This document shows positions 8,321 through 15,981 of a stretch of 64,000 nt of DNA, in pieces. Made by a program: the position numbers and the translations under genes. How positions within the stretch are numbered: the first letter of the stretch is position 1; every line of letters starts with the position of its first letter. The notes under the pieces are model-generated. The model was not told the DNA's origin, searched no databases, and worked only from the letters and a program-made list of their open reading frames with translations. The DNA comes from an uncultured Prevotellaceae bacterium (lineage in GTDB: Bacteria > Bacteroidota > Bacteroidia > Bacteroidales > Muribaculaceae): NCBI GenBank assembly GCA_947165485.1, contig CAMVAP010000005.1:1-64000 (forward strand), written 5' to 3'.

Positions 8321-8453
8321 GGAAGACCGCACCCCTACGAGGTGCGACACCGGTTTTATTCAAGACCCACAGTGAGACACCCCGCTACGCGGTATGCCTC
8401 ACAATGGGCTAACAACATTGCCACCGCTCTGCGGTGCCCCGTCCACAAGCCCA
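8321..8453. repeat. REP-like palindromes, upstream side of the transposase
   Basis: CGCACC/GGTGCG (8328-8346) is followed by CCCACAGTGAG (8366-8376) paired with CTCACAATGGG (8398-8408) around CCGC-TAC-GCGG. Next is CACCGC-TCT-GCGGTG (8422-8436), enclosed by TGGGCT (8405-8410) and AGCCCA (8448-8453). The outer-stem sequence matches the nested palindrome at 7725-7769. Confidence 0.7.
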
Positions 8454-8542
8454 TCGTTTCCAATAGTCAACCAACTCATCTACAGAGGTAATAAGGCAGT
8501 CACATAGCTCAGGTTAATGCTAGATGCACTGTCGTGAAAATA

Positions 8543-8576
8543 GAGGAGGAAGTCACCGTAATGGTGACTCCCCCCT
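8543..8576 (-). terminator. Hairpin terminator of the BACON lipoprotein transcript
   Basis: AGTCACC (8551-8557) pairs with GGTGACT (8563-8569), extended by an imperfect GGAGG/CCCCC stem. On the minus strand it is followed by a short T-rich stretch. It lies about 60 bases after the stop at 8637. Confidence 0.55.
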
Positions 8577-8636
8577 GGTTAAATTCATGATTGAAATGTA
8601 AAGCTTAGTAACAGGACTCTAGAATAAATAGATGTG

Positions 8637-10160
8637 TTACTGGGCCTTCTCGTGCGAGAAGTAGATACCGTTGGCCAGCTGAGGTGTGCCATTGTAGGTC
8701 GATTTCACACCAATCACGCTGAGCCTGTCACCCACGGTGATACCTGCGGTAGCGAGCCAATTCTTGCGGTTCTCGCCGGTAGCACCCCAACCGGGATAGC
8801 AACCATAGACATAGACGGTGTTGGTCTCATCCTCCAGATAGAGGTTACCATAGGTAGCGTTGACAATCTCGGTAATATTACCCGTGAGCATGTAATAGAC
8901 ATCAGCGTTGTCCTCCTTGTCCAGGAACTCGTCGATGCTGATGGGGGTCACGGTCTTGCTGTCCTCCAGCGTGGAGCTTACCAGCTGGTCGGTGCCCTTA
9001 TAGACGCCACGCGTGCCCACGAGGGTAACGACGTCACCCACCTTCAGGCCTGTGGTCTCAAAGAAGCCCTTCTCGCCGATGCCATAGACATAAACCTCAC
9101 CCGACCAGTCACGGATATAAACGTTGCCATAGGTGGGATTAGCGATGCTGGTGATCACACCAGTGAGGCGATACAGCGACTTGTTGTTCTCGGTGGGCTC
9201 AAGCAGGAAGTCGGCAATCGACAATGCCTGGATCGAACCCTTCTGGCTGATTTCGGCCTCGGCGGTATAAACCTTACCATCGTCGTCGGTGGTCGAGAAG
9301 ACTACCGTAGCGGCACGGTCACCACCAGCGTTGGCAGCGGCACGGAAGGTAACTACGGGCTCTGAGCCACCCGTTACCGACACGATTGACAACCAGCTTC
9401 TCTCCTCCTCGGGAATCTCAACCGAGACACCATTGTTGGTCTTGCAGCTCAGGTTAACGGCTACCGTACCACCCTCAACGGGAATCAAGGCATCAGCGGG
9501 GTCATAACTCTCGACCTTGACCAGAGACTTCTGAATCTTGACAACGGTCACGTTAACGAGCTCAACAGTACCATTATAAACGCTCTTGGGACCCTCGACG
9601 GTAACGATGTCACCCACCTCAAGACCCAGGCTCAGGAAGTTCTTCTCATTGCCCTTGGCATCCAGGGTACCATAGATATAAATCTCACCGGTTTCGTCAC
9701 GCAGATACCAGTTACCATAGGTCGTGTTCACGATCGAGGCAACAGTACCGGTCACGCGGTAGTTCTTGCTCTCGGGACCCTCAAGAACCTCGGCACAGGT
9801 TGCGTTATGCACCACTGCGAGGCCTTGGATCACGTTGACCGTCTGTGACTTGTCGGCACATGCGATATGCAGCACGGTATTGCGGCCATCGGGGGCGGCA
9901 GGTGCGGTAAAGGTCACCTGGGTCTCGCCAGCACCGCCATTCATCGGGCTCACGGTGAGCCAGGCGGGAAGTTCGGCCTCATCAAATGACCAAGCCTCCT
10001 TGGCATTAACGGTAATTGTGTTGGAACCACCGTTTACATCGATGCTCACATAGGAGGACGAAACCTGGATTTCATCGAGCAGAGTCATTGCATTGTCGTC
10101 GGAGCAGCTTGACAGCAGGGCGACCAGTGCAAAAAACGAAAGAAAATATTTAAGTTTCAT
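8637..10160 (-). CDS. Surface lipoprotein with BACON and OB-fold (DUF5689-like) repeats
   Basis: 507 residues. The lipobox LLSSC ends at Cys19, followed by acidic SDDN, which may favour surface export in Bacteroidota. Two BACON-type Ig domains (about 31-115 and 215-310: LPAWLTVSPMNGGAGETQVTFTA; RSWLSIVSVTGGSEPVVTF) alternate with three OB-like modules (about 120-210, 315-395, 410-505) that share the pattern 'YRVTGTVASIVN.TYGN.YLRD.TGE.Y.YG ... GL.VGD.VT..G....YNGT..L'. OB folds of this type bind nucleic acid or sugar; the ligand is not evident. It lies 26 bases downstream of the Oar receptor gene, so it is probably the receptor's surface partner, as SusD-like proteins are for SusC. Confidence 0.8.
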   Translation of the reverse strand: MKLKYFLSFFALVALLSSCSDDNAMTLLDEIQVSSSYVSIDVNGGSNTITVNAKEAWSFDEAELPAWLTVSPMNGGAGETQVTFTAPAAPDGRNTVLHIACADKSQTVNVIQGLAVVHNATCAEVLEGPESKNYRVTGTVASIVNTTYGNWYLRDETGEIYIYGTLDAKGNEKNFLSLGLEVGDIVTVEGPKSVYNGTVELVNVTVVKIQKSLVKVESYDPADALIPVEGGTVAVNLSCKTNNGVSVEIPEEERSWLSIVSVTGGSEPVVTFRAAANAGGDRAATVVFSTTDDDGKVYTAEAEISQKGSIQALSIADFLLEPTENNKSLYRLTGVITSIANPTYGNVYIRDWSGEVYVYGIGEKGFFETTGLKVGDVVTLVGTRGVYKGTDQLVSSTLEDSKTVTPISIDEFLDKEDNADVYYMLTGNITEIVNATYGNLYLEDETNTVYVYGCYPGWGATGENRKNWLATAGITVGDRLSVIGVKSTYNGTPQLANGIYFSHEKAQ

Positions 10161-10186
10161 AATGATGTGTATTCTGTGACTTTGAA

Positions 10187-13100
10187 TTAGTTGAAGATGT
10201 ACTTAATACCGATCGAAGCATTCCAGCACTGACCGAGCGTCTTGTTGGGAACAAAGGTCTTGACGTCGCTGTTGATGGCAGGATTGGTCGAGAAGGTGGC
10301 ATAACCCTCGGCATCAACGCCCTCATACCTAAGCAGGCGGGGATCACTGCCAATCTCGGGGTTGAGATACTTGCTCACGCCCCAGCTCGAGTTGAACAGG
10401 TTCATCAGGTTCTTGATATCGAAGCTCAGCTGCAGGGTGTGCTTTGCGCCACACACGTTCAGCGAGAAGTCATGCTTGTAACTCAGGTCAACACGGTGAA
10501 CCCAGGGGCTGTACAGGCTGTAAGGCTCGGCATACTCGCCCTGGTGGTTCTTCAGGCTCTTGTTGTTGTGAACATAGTCCATGAAGCGGTTCTTGCTGTC
10601 GGTGTTGATGAAGCGGAACTCGCCGTTCTCGACCTGTGCATCGGTGGGAATGTACATGGCATCGTAGTTGTAACCGTCACCGTTCATGTCGTTGTTCATC
10701 ATGTAGGAATACTTGTAACCGCCACGCCAGGTCTCATAGATCAGGCCATAGTGGTTACCGCTCTTGTCGTGACCAGTTGCCGAGAAGACAAAACGGTCAG
10801 GAGTAACATACTGCGAGTTGTGCAGCTTGATGTTGTTGGGACCCTCGACGGTGGGAACATAGGTGAAGGCACTCTCGGCAGCACTGCCGGGCATACCAGT
10901 CACTTCCTTGTTCACGGTGTGGGTATAGGCAGCCATCAGGCTCAACCACTCAACAGGACGGGCATTCAAGGTCACGTTGGCAATCCAACCATAACCACGG
11001 CTGGTGTTCTCAAGAACGAAGGCCTTGGTACCACGACGGAAACCGGCGGGGAAGATCGGACGGTTGTCGGCACCGTTGAAGCGGGCATAACCACCCACGC
11101 CAGGCATACTCCAGTCACTGATGCTGGCAGCGTTGATGTTCTTGGTAAAGATACCCTCAACAGTCACGCTCAGGGGGAACGATACGGGCACGTTGTAGTC
11201 AACAGCCAGTGAGCTCTTCCACACCATCGGCATCTTGAACTTGGGATCTACAGCCGAGATCGATGAGGGAACGGTACCCATGTCGCTGGTCACGTTCTCG
11301 GGATAACCCATGCCGATGAGCTTGTCGCGCAGGGCGTTGATCGAGGCATTGCCATTGGCGTCGGTCACCAGACCGCCAGCAAACTGGCTCATGTCGATAT
11401 AGCGGTTACCCTTGGCATCGGTAGTGTAAGCACCACTGTAGTTCTCATAGCCACGGGTGGGAACATAATTACCATCCTTGTCGAGGCCACCGATCTTGGT
11501 GTTGCCATTGAGCTGTGCCTGATACTGTACCAGACCACCGTTGGTGGGCATGTTGGTGAAGAATACCAGAGGCAGACGACCCGAGAACAGACCCGAACCT
11601 CCACGCAGCTTGAGGGTGTTATTACCCAATACGTCCCAGCTGAAGCCCACGCGAGGTTGAACGATCAGGTTGCTGTTGGGCCACTTACCGGTGTCGATGT
11701 GACGAACGTCGCCGTTCTTGTCATAATAGTCAAGAGCCAGGATGGCATTGTTGGTGAGCAGGTCACCGTTGTTGAAGAACAGACCGTCGAGACGCAGACC
11801 ATAGGTCAACTTGAAGTTGCGGGTCACATTCCACTCGTCCTGTACATACAGGCCAGCCTTGTTGAACTGCACACGGGCAGCAGGCTTGGTCTCACTGCCG
11901 TAACCGTAGGTCAAGCAAACGACCTCGGGAACGGCGCCGTTGATAAAGTCATCCACGCTGTTGTAACGGTAGTAACCGGTACCATTGCGCATGTACTGGT
12001 TGTCGGCCATCTGGTGCTCAAAGGTGAGACCACCCATGATCTTGTGGTTACCATAGTACCAGGTAACATCGTCACGCAGGTTCCAAATGGTATTGTGAAC
12101 GGCGTTGTTCCAGGTAAACAACTCATAACCCAGAGCCATGTAGTTGTCCTTGTTGCCATACTCATCGGTCATCGTGATGTCGATGAAGGGGAACTCGCTC
12201 GAGTTGGTGGCGCGGATGTCATCCAGCTTGGAGTAAGTGGCCAGGAACTCATTAGACAGGTTGTCGGCCAGGCGGCTGTTCAAGTTAGCGGCAAACGAGT
12301 GCACCAGGTTGTCCATGCCATACATCGAGTTGGCAAACGAGAAGGAGTAGGCCGATACACGGTAGTTGGGCATACGTGTTCCACCGTCCATCGAGGTGCC
12401 GTTGGGGTTGGACCAGTAGCGGTTCTTGGTGTAGTTGTAACGCAGCGACAAGTGGTGGTCGTTGGTGATGTTCCAGTCCAAGCGGGCCAGCAACTTGTAG
12501 TTGTTCTCGTCGGCAGGGAAGCTGGTATAGGAACCCGTGTCATAACCATACTTGTTCTTCACAAAATCGCTCACGCGAGCCAGGTCGCTAAGGGTCGTGC
12601 GAGAGATATAGCGCTCATCATCGCCCACGCCGTCCTCGCTGGCGCGATAGCGGTTGACGATGGTGGGCTGCTTGGTCATTTCACCGTTGACAAAGAAGAA
12701 GATCTTGTTCTTCCAGATCGGGCCACCCAAGGTGAAGCCATAGGTAGTCACCTGATCCTTGTCGCGGGCACCTGCAATCTGGAAACGGTCAACAGCGTCA
12801 CCACGCAGGTTCTCGTTGCGGTGATAGATGTAGGCACTGCCGCGGAAGGTGTTGGTACCACTCTTGGTGATCGCGTTCACGCCACCACCGATGAAGTTGG
12901 TCTGACGCACATCATAGGGCGAAACAACCACCTGCATCTCCTCGATGGCTTCGATGCTAATGGGGTTACCACCACCGGGCAGGTTGTCGCTCAGACCAAA
13001 GTTGTTGTTGAAGTTTGCACCATCGACCGTGAAGTTGGCCAGACGACCATCGGTACCACCAAAGCTCATGCCATTGCCACCGAAGGGCGACAGACGGGTA

Positions 13101-13570
13101 ACGTCGGTCAAGCTGCGGGTAACAGTGGGCAGGTTGGTGATCTGGGTGCTGTTGATGTTAGTGGCAGCACCAGTCTTCTCGGCACGGAACTTGGTAGCCT
13201 CGCTGGTAACAACCACCTCACCCAGGGTGTTAGCGTCAACACTCATGTCCACATTCAGGTCATAGGTCTCAGCCAGTTGCAAGGTGACATCCTCAACTCG
13301 ACGAGTCTGATAACCGATGTAGCTCACCGTCACGGTGTAGGGGCCACCGGGACGCATACCCTTGATGGAGTAGCGACCGTCAATGTTAGTGACGGCGTTG
13401 TACTGAGTGCCCGAGGGCGTGTGCAAGGCGGTAATCGTTGCACCGATCATCGCCTCATGATTTTCATCGGTCACAACACCGGACAGCGCCGAAGTCGTCA
13501 CCTGGGCACTTGCCGACAATGCCACAACCAGCATTGCAACCAAGGCCAAAAGCTTAACTGTTCTCAACAT
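10187..13570 (-). CDS. Oar-type TonB-dependent outer membrane receptor
   Basis: 1127 residues. Signal peptide 1-22 (ending SASAQ) is followed by a carboxypeptidase-regulatory-like beta-sandwich at about 25-110 (SGVVTDENHEAMIGATI...DGRYSIKGMRPG). A TonB plug comes next, at about 125-240 (TRSLTDVTRLSPF, GRLANFTVDGANFNNNFG, EEMQVVVSPYDVRQTNFIGGGVNAITKSGTN). The rest is a large 22-strand-type barrel. This matches the Oar family rather than SusC. The chain ends in IKYIFN, not in the usual terminal aromatic residue. The receptor is transcribed with the OB/BACON lipoprotein and preceded by a structured leader with an intrinsic terminator, so expression is probably controlled before the coding region. 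The imported ligand is unknown. Confidence 0.9.
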   Translation of the reverse strand: MLRTVKLLALVAMLVVALSASAQVTTSALSGVVTDENHEAMIGATITALHTPSGTQYNAVTNIDGRYSIKGMRPGGPYTVTVSYIGYQTRRVEDVTLQLAETYDLNVDMSVDANTLGEVVVTSEATKFRAEKTGAATNINSTQITNLPTVTRSLTDVTRLSPFGGNGMSFGGTDGRLANFTVDGANFNNNFGLSDNLPGGGNPISIEAIEEMQVVVSPYDVRQTNFIGGGVNAITKSGTNTFRGSAYIYHRNENLRGDAVDRFQIAGARDKDQVTTYGFTLGGPIWKNKIFFFVNGEMTKQPTIVNRYRASEDGVGDDERYISRTTLSDLARVSDFVKNKYGYDTGSYTSFPADENNYKLLARLDWNITNDHHLSLRYNYTKNRYWSNPNGTSMDGGTRMPNYRVSAYSFSFANSMYGMDNLVHSFAANLNSRLADNLSNEFLATYSKLDDIRATNSSEFPFIDITMTDEYGNKDNYMALGYELFTWNNAVHNTIWNLRDDVTWYYGNHKIMGGLTFEHQMADNQYMRNGTGYYRYNSVDDFINGAVPEVVCLTYGYGSETKPAARVQFNKAGLYVQDEWNVTRNFKLTYGLRLDGLFFNNGDLLTNNAILALDYYDKNGDVRHIDTGKWPNSNLIVQPRVGFSWDVLGNNTLKLRGGSGLFSGRLPLVFFTNMPTNGGLVQYQAQLNGNTKIGGLDKDGNYVPTRGYENYSGAYTTDAKGNRYIDMSQFAGGLVTDANGNASINALRDKLIGMGYPENVTSDMGTVPSSISAVDPKFKMPMVWKSSLAVDYNVPVSFPLSVTVEGIFTKNINAASISDWSMPGVGGYARFNGADNRPIFPAGFRRGTKAFVLENTSRGYGWIANVTLNARPVEWLSLMAAYTHTVNKEVTGMPGSAAESAFTYVPTVEGPNNIKLHNSQYVTPDRFVFSATGHDKSGNHYGLIYETWRGGYKYSYMMNNDMNGDGYNYDAMYIPTDAQVENGEFRFINTDSKNRFMDYVHNNKSLKNHQGEYAEPYSLYSPWVHRVDLSYKHDFSLNVCGAKHTLQLSFDIKNLMNLFNSSWGVSKYLNPEIGSDPRLLRYEGVDAEGYATFSTNPAINSDVKTFVPNKTLGQCWNASIGIKYIFN

Positions 13571-13645
13571 ACTAATAATTTGTTTTAGTGAATGAATTAG
13601 TAATTATTAATTATTAAAAAATTGATTCATTTGATTATCATTTTT

Positions 13646-13697
13646 AAAAAAGAGTTCGCGCCACACTAGGGGTACTTCTACCTTCTAGTGTGGCGCG
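13646..13697 (-). terminator. Intrinsic terminator inside Oar leader
   Basis: Perfect 13-bp stem CGCGCCACACTAG (minus strand, 13697-13685) with CTAGTGTGGCGCG (13669-13657). The sequence GAACTC and a run of six T (13651-13646) follow. It lies upstream of the start codon, so it can only act as an attenuator of the downstream gene or as the end of a short RNA. Confidence 0.8.
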
Positions 13698-13826
13698 TGT
13701 GTCGCTAGAATCCCTCTCTTGTAACGGGTTATGAAACTGGCTTGTAGCCTCACCGCGACAAGATATCTTGAAAGGTATGCCAAAGATATGCCTCAACACT
13801 TCTTCTTGGACTCTTTTTATAAATCG
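13646..13826 (-). promoter_or_regulatory. Structured leader RNA with attenuator, copy A (Oar operon)
   Basis: The predicted 5' leader contains a block at 13749-13780 that matches the leader of the neighbouring gene at 26 of 32 positions. The block starts GCATACCTT and ends GCGGTGA, and includes a small CAAG-N4-CTTG stem. A variable region follows, then a terminator hairpin. About 75 bases separate the terminator from the ATG. The arrangement resembles a riboswitch or attenuator; it matches no class I can recognise. Confidence 0.6.
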
Positions 13827-13830
13827 AGCA

Positions 13831-13838
13831 CAAAATTA
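13831..13838 (-). promoter_or_regulatory. -7 promoter box of Oar operon
   Basis: TAATTTTG on the minus strand, fitting TAnnTTTG; predicted start near 13825, giving a leader of about 255 bases. Confidence 0.5.
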
Positions 13839-13932
13839 CTCTATTTTTTCCACCCGACCAAAAAGAATGATGAAGATTTTATTAACATCAACCGATTTAA
13901 CATTTAACATTTGGCCTACTCATGGCCATCGA

Positions 13933-15396
13933 TTACCGTGCGATGCCAAATTTCACGTCATCGAGGCACCAGGTGGCATAGTTGGCATCCTGGGTGGCTT
14001 GGTAGCGGAAGCCGATGTAATACGTTCCGTCGGCCCACTGGCTCAAGTCAATGTCGCCCGATTCACACCAGCCGCTATAAGTAGGGCCGTTAGTGGTTGG
14101 GGTAGCCAATGCGGCATCCAATTTCACCTTCACGGTCGCCGTTGCCGGGTCTAAAGAATTAAGGATATAGACTTCCAGTCGGGAAGTGGTGCTGCCATAG
14201 CCCGCCACCTCGGTGCGGAACGACAAGGTCCTGTTGACGGCATTCTTGATATCCACTGGAGGGGTGATCAACCAGGTATCAAACGGGGGCAGAGCACCCT
14301 TGTAGCCAGTCACTGCGGCATAGCCGTTCTCTTGAAATACAGTCTGGTACCATCTCTTGTCACCACTCACGATCACATTATACCAAGTCTGGGGCAACGA
14401 GACATCAAAACCTTCGTTGAGCGAGGTTACGGGGTCGGCCTCGGGCTCATGCGGAGTGATATTGCCGCCCACCACGTCATCGCGGTCACGCAGGTAGAGC
14501 CGCCATGTGGTGTTATAGCAACCCAGCACACCCACGACGTCCACCTGGCCCCACGGCAGGATGTCACCCTTGAAGTCGGCATAATTGCTGTTGTACACGA
14601 CGAGCATGTGCCCCTCATCATCAACGAGGAAACGGCTCGTTGATGATGAGGGTTCAGAGAAGGTCATCACACCGTCGGCATCCTTGAAGCTCACGTTCTT
14701 GAGTCTCACGAGCATACCCTGATACTTGAGCATGGTCGCGGCATCCGTCTTGTCGGCAATCTCTTCCAGAGTGATCTCGGTGGGCACCGCCCTCGACGGG
14801 TCGGGGTCGCCATTGAGTATCACCATCTGTTGCCACGTCTCTTGGGGCAGGAAGGTCATTTCCCATGTGTTGCCCGCTGAATACCACATCGGATATCCCA
14901 CCACTTGCATGCCGTTGAACTTACCCACCCAGTAGCCCTTGAGCGGTAGAATGAGTTCTTGCCCGATGGGGTAATCCCGGTACAGGTTATTCTTGTTGAT
15001 CGAGATGGCCAGCCCCGCACCCGACTCATCCATGATATAGAGCGTCTTGTAGATGTTGCCCGACTCGTCGCTAGACACGACCCAGCCATGGATAATCTCA
15101 TCCTGGGTGATGGTGTCGGCATAGTAGCGACCGTCCTGCCAATGCTTGGCCTTGAACTCGGCAATGCTCATGTTGGGCCCAATCACTGGCTTGACGGGGG
15201 GCTCTTCACCCATGATCACACCGAGCAGCACATTCATGTCGGCAAGATTCACCTCTCGGTCATAATTCAGATCGCCAAACGGGTACTCATCAACAATTCC
15301 CGTCGGCACGTTACGGGGCAGTCCCTGGGCAACAGCCGTCAAAGAAACACAACACAACACTACTAGCAAGACAATAAAAGATGTTTGTTTAAACAT
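13933..15396 (-). CDS. Secreted DUF5689 / choice-of-anchor-J protein with N-terminal dockerin-like repeat
   Basis: 487 residues. Signal peptide 1-24 is followed by a single calcium-loop repeat of dockerin I type (GDLNYDREVNLADMNVLLGV, about 41-60). A DUF5689 OB-like domain (about 75-180; IHGWVVSSDESGNIYKTLYIMDE, with DYPIGQELILPLKGYWVG) comes next, then a second OB-like part to about 315, and a C-terminal jelly-roll of the choice-of-anchor-J type (about 330-487; WYQTVFQENGYAAVTGYKG, DTWLITPPVDI, CLDDVKFG). Its OB modules resemble those of the lipoprotein at 8637 and its leader resembles that of the Oar operon, so the three genes probably serve one uptake or surface-capture function. No catalytic residues are recognised. 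Confidence 0.75.
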   Translation of the reverse strand: MFKQTSFIVLLVVLCCVSLTAVAQGLPRNVPTGIVDEYPFGDLNYDREVNLADMNVLLGVIMGEEPPVKPVIGPNMSIAEFKAKHWQDGRYYADTITQDEIIHGWVVSSDESGNIYKTLYIMDESGAGLAISINKNNLYRDYPIGQELILPLKGYWVGKFNGMQVVGYPMWYSAGNTWEMTFLPQETWQQMVILNGDPDPSRAVPTEITLEEIADKTDAATMLKYQGMLVRLKNVSFKDADGVMTFSEPSSSTSRFLVDDEGHMLVVYNSNYADFKGDILPWGQVDVVGVLGCYNTTWRLYLRDRDDVVGGNITPHEPEADPVTSLNEGFDVSLPQTWYNVIVSGDKRWYQTVFQENGYAAVTGYKGALPPFDTWLITPPVDIKNAVNRTLSFRTEVAGYGSTTSRLEVYILNSLDPATATVKVKLDAALATPTTNGPTYSGWCESGDIDLSQWADGTYYIGFRYQATQDANYATWCLDDVKFGIAR

Positions 15397-15452
15397 AACG
15401 AATTTTGATTTATAAAATTAATAATACAACAAATAAGAAAAGCCTAGCCCAT

Positions 15453-15501
15453 AAAAAACAGTTCGCGCCACATTAGCGGGAATCTCCGTCTAACGCAGCG
15501 C
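15453..15501 (-). terminator. Intrinsic terminator inside DUF5689 gene leader
   Basis: On the minus strand GCGCTGCGTTAG (15501-15490) pairs with CTAATGTGGCGC (15476-15465) over 12 bp, three of them G-U. It is followed by GAACTG and six T (15458-15453). Compared with copy A, four pairs differ and all remain paired, one by a full C-G to U-A exchange. Confidence 0.75.
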
Positions 15502-15626
15502 TGCCAGTGATAGCGACCTCAAGAAATCGCAGGGTTGATGATGCAAGTGCACCTCTTCACCGCCACAAGTTAACCTGTAAGGTATGCTATATATATGTAA
15601 AGACATTCTTCTTTCCTGTTATTTTG
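15453..15626 (-). promoter_or_regulatory. Structured leader RNA with attenuator, copy B
   Basis: Leader of the DUF5689 gene. A block at about 15554-15587 matches leader A (GCATACCTT, then a CAGG-N4-CTTG stem, then GCGGTGA). The terminator hairpin at the other end has the same 3' arm sequence GTGGCGCGAACT and a T6 run. The middle part differs in sequence from copy A. Confidence 0.6.
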
Positions 15627-15630
15627 CCCG

Positions 15631-15638
15631 CAAAGGTA
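15631..15638 (-). promoter_or_regulatory. -7 promoter box of DUF5689 gene
   Basis: TACCTTTG on the minus strand; leader of about 230 bases. The rest of the gap up to 15981 shows no gene or recognisable element. Confidence 0.55.
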
Positions 15639-15981
15639 CTCATTTACATCCAATTAGCATCTACCGATTCCAATAGTTCATCATCACACGGCCCTTTTTT
15701 AACTTTTGTTAGATTCCGTTCACTTTCATCTTCATGTCACCCAACTATTCACCAAATCGCCAGCCGAAAAACCTCTCAACTTGAAAAAAGAGTAGAGGCA
15801 GGCATGAGCTAAAGGTTCTCGGTGCAAAGCACGGATCATATTGCAAGCATAGCATGATGACACAGCGCCAAACCGTCGATACCCAAATCGAGCCCTGAAA
15901 GGGGTCACTCACAGCAGCAACCCCTTCAGGCAGCAATGATTTCTAATCGATAATTGAAAGCAGTGATGAAAACCCGACCCA

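Noticed and set aside
11657-13588. Open frame of 643 codons opposite the Oar receptor gene
   Set aside because: Val/Gly/His-rich antisense translation typical of a shadow frame; the minus-strand receptor is unambiguous.
13646-13826. Known cobalamin or TPP riboswitch in the Oar leader
   Set aside because: The conserved boxes of these classes are not found; the conserved block is different.
15507-15812. Plus-strand open frame of 101 codons in the gap after the DUF5689 gene
   Set aside because: It runs antisense through the conserved leader and has no homology that I recognise.
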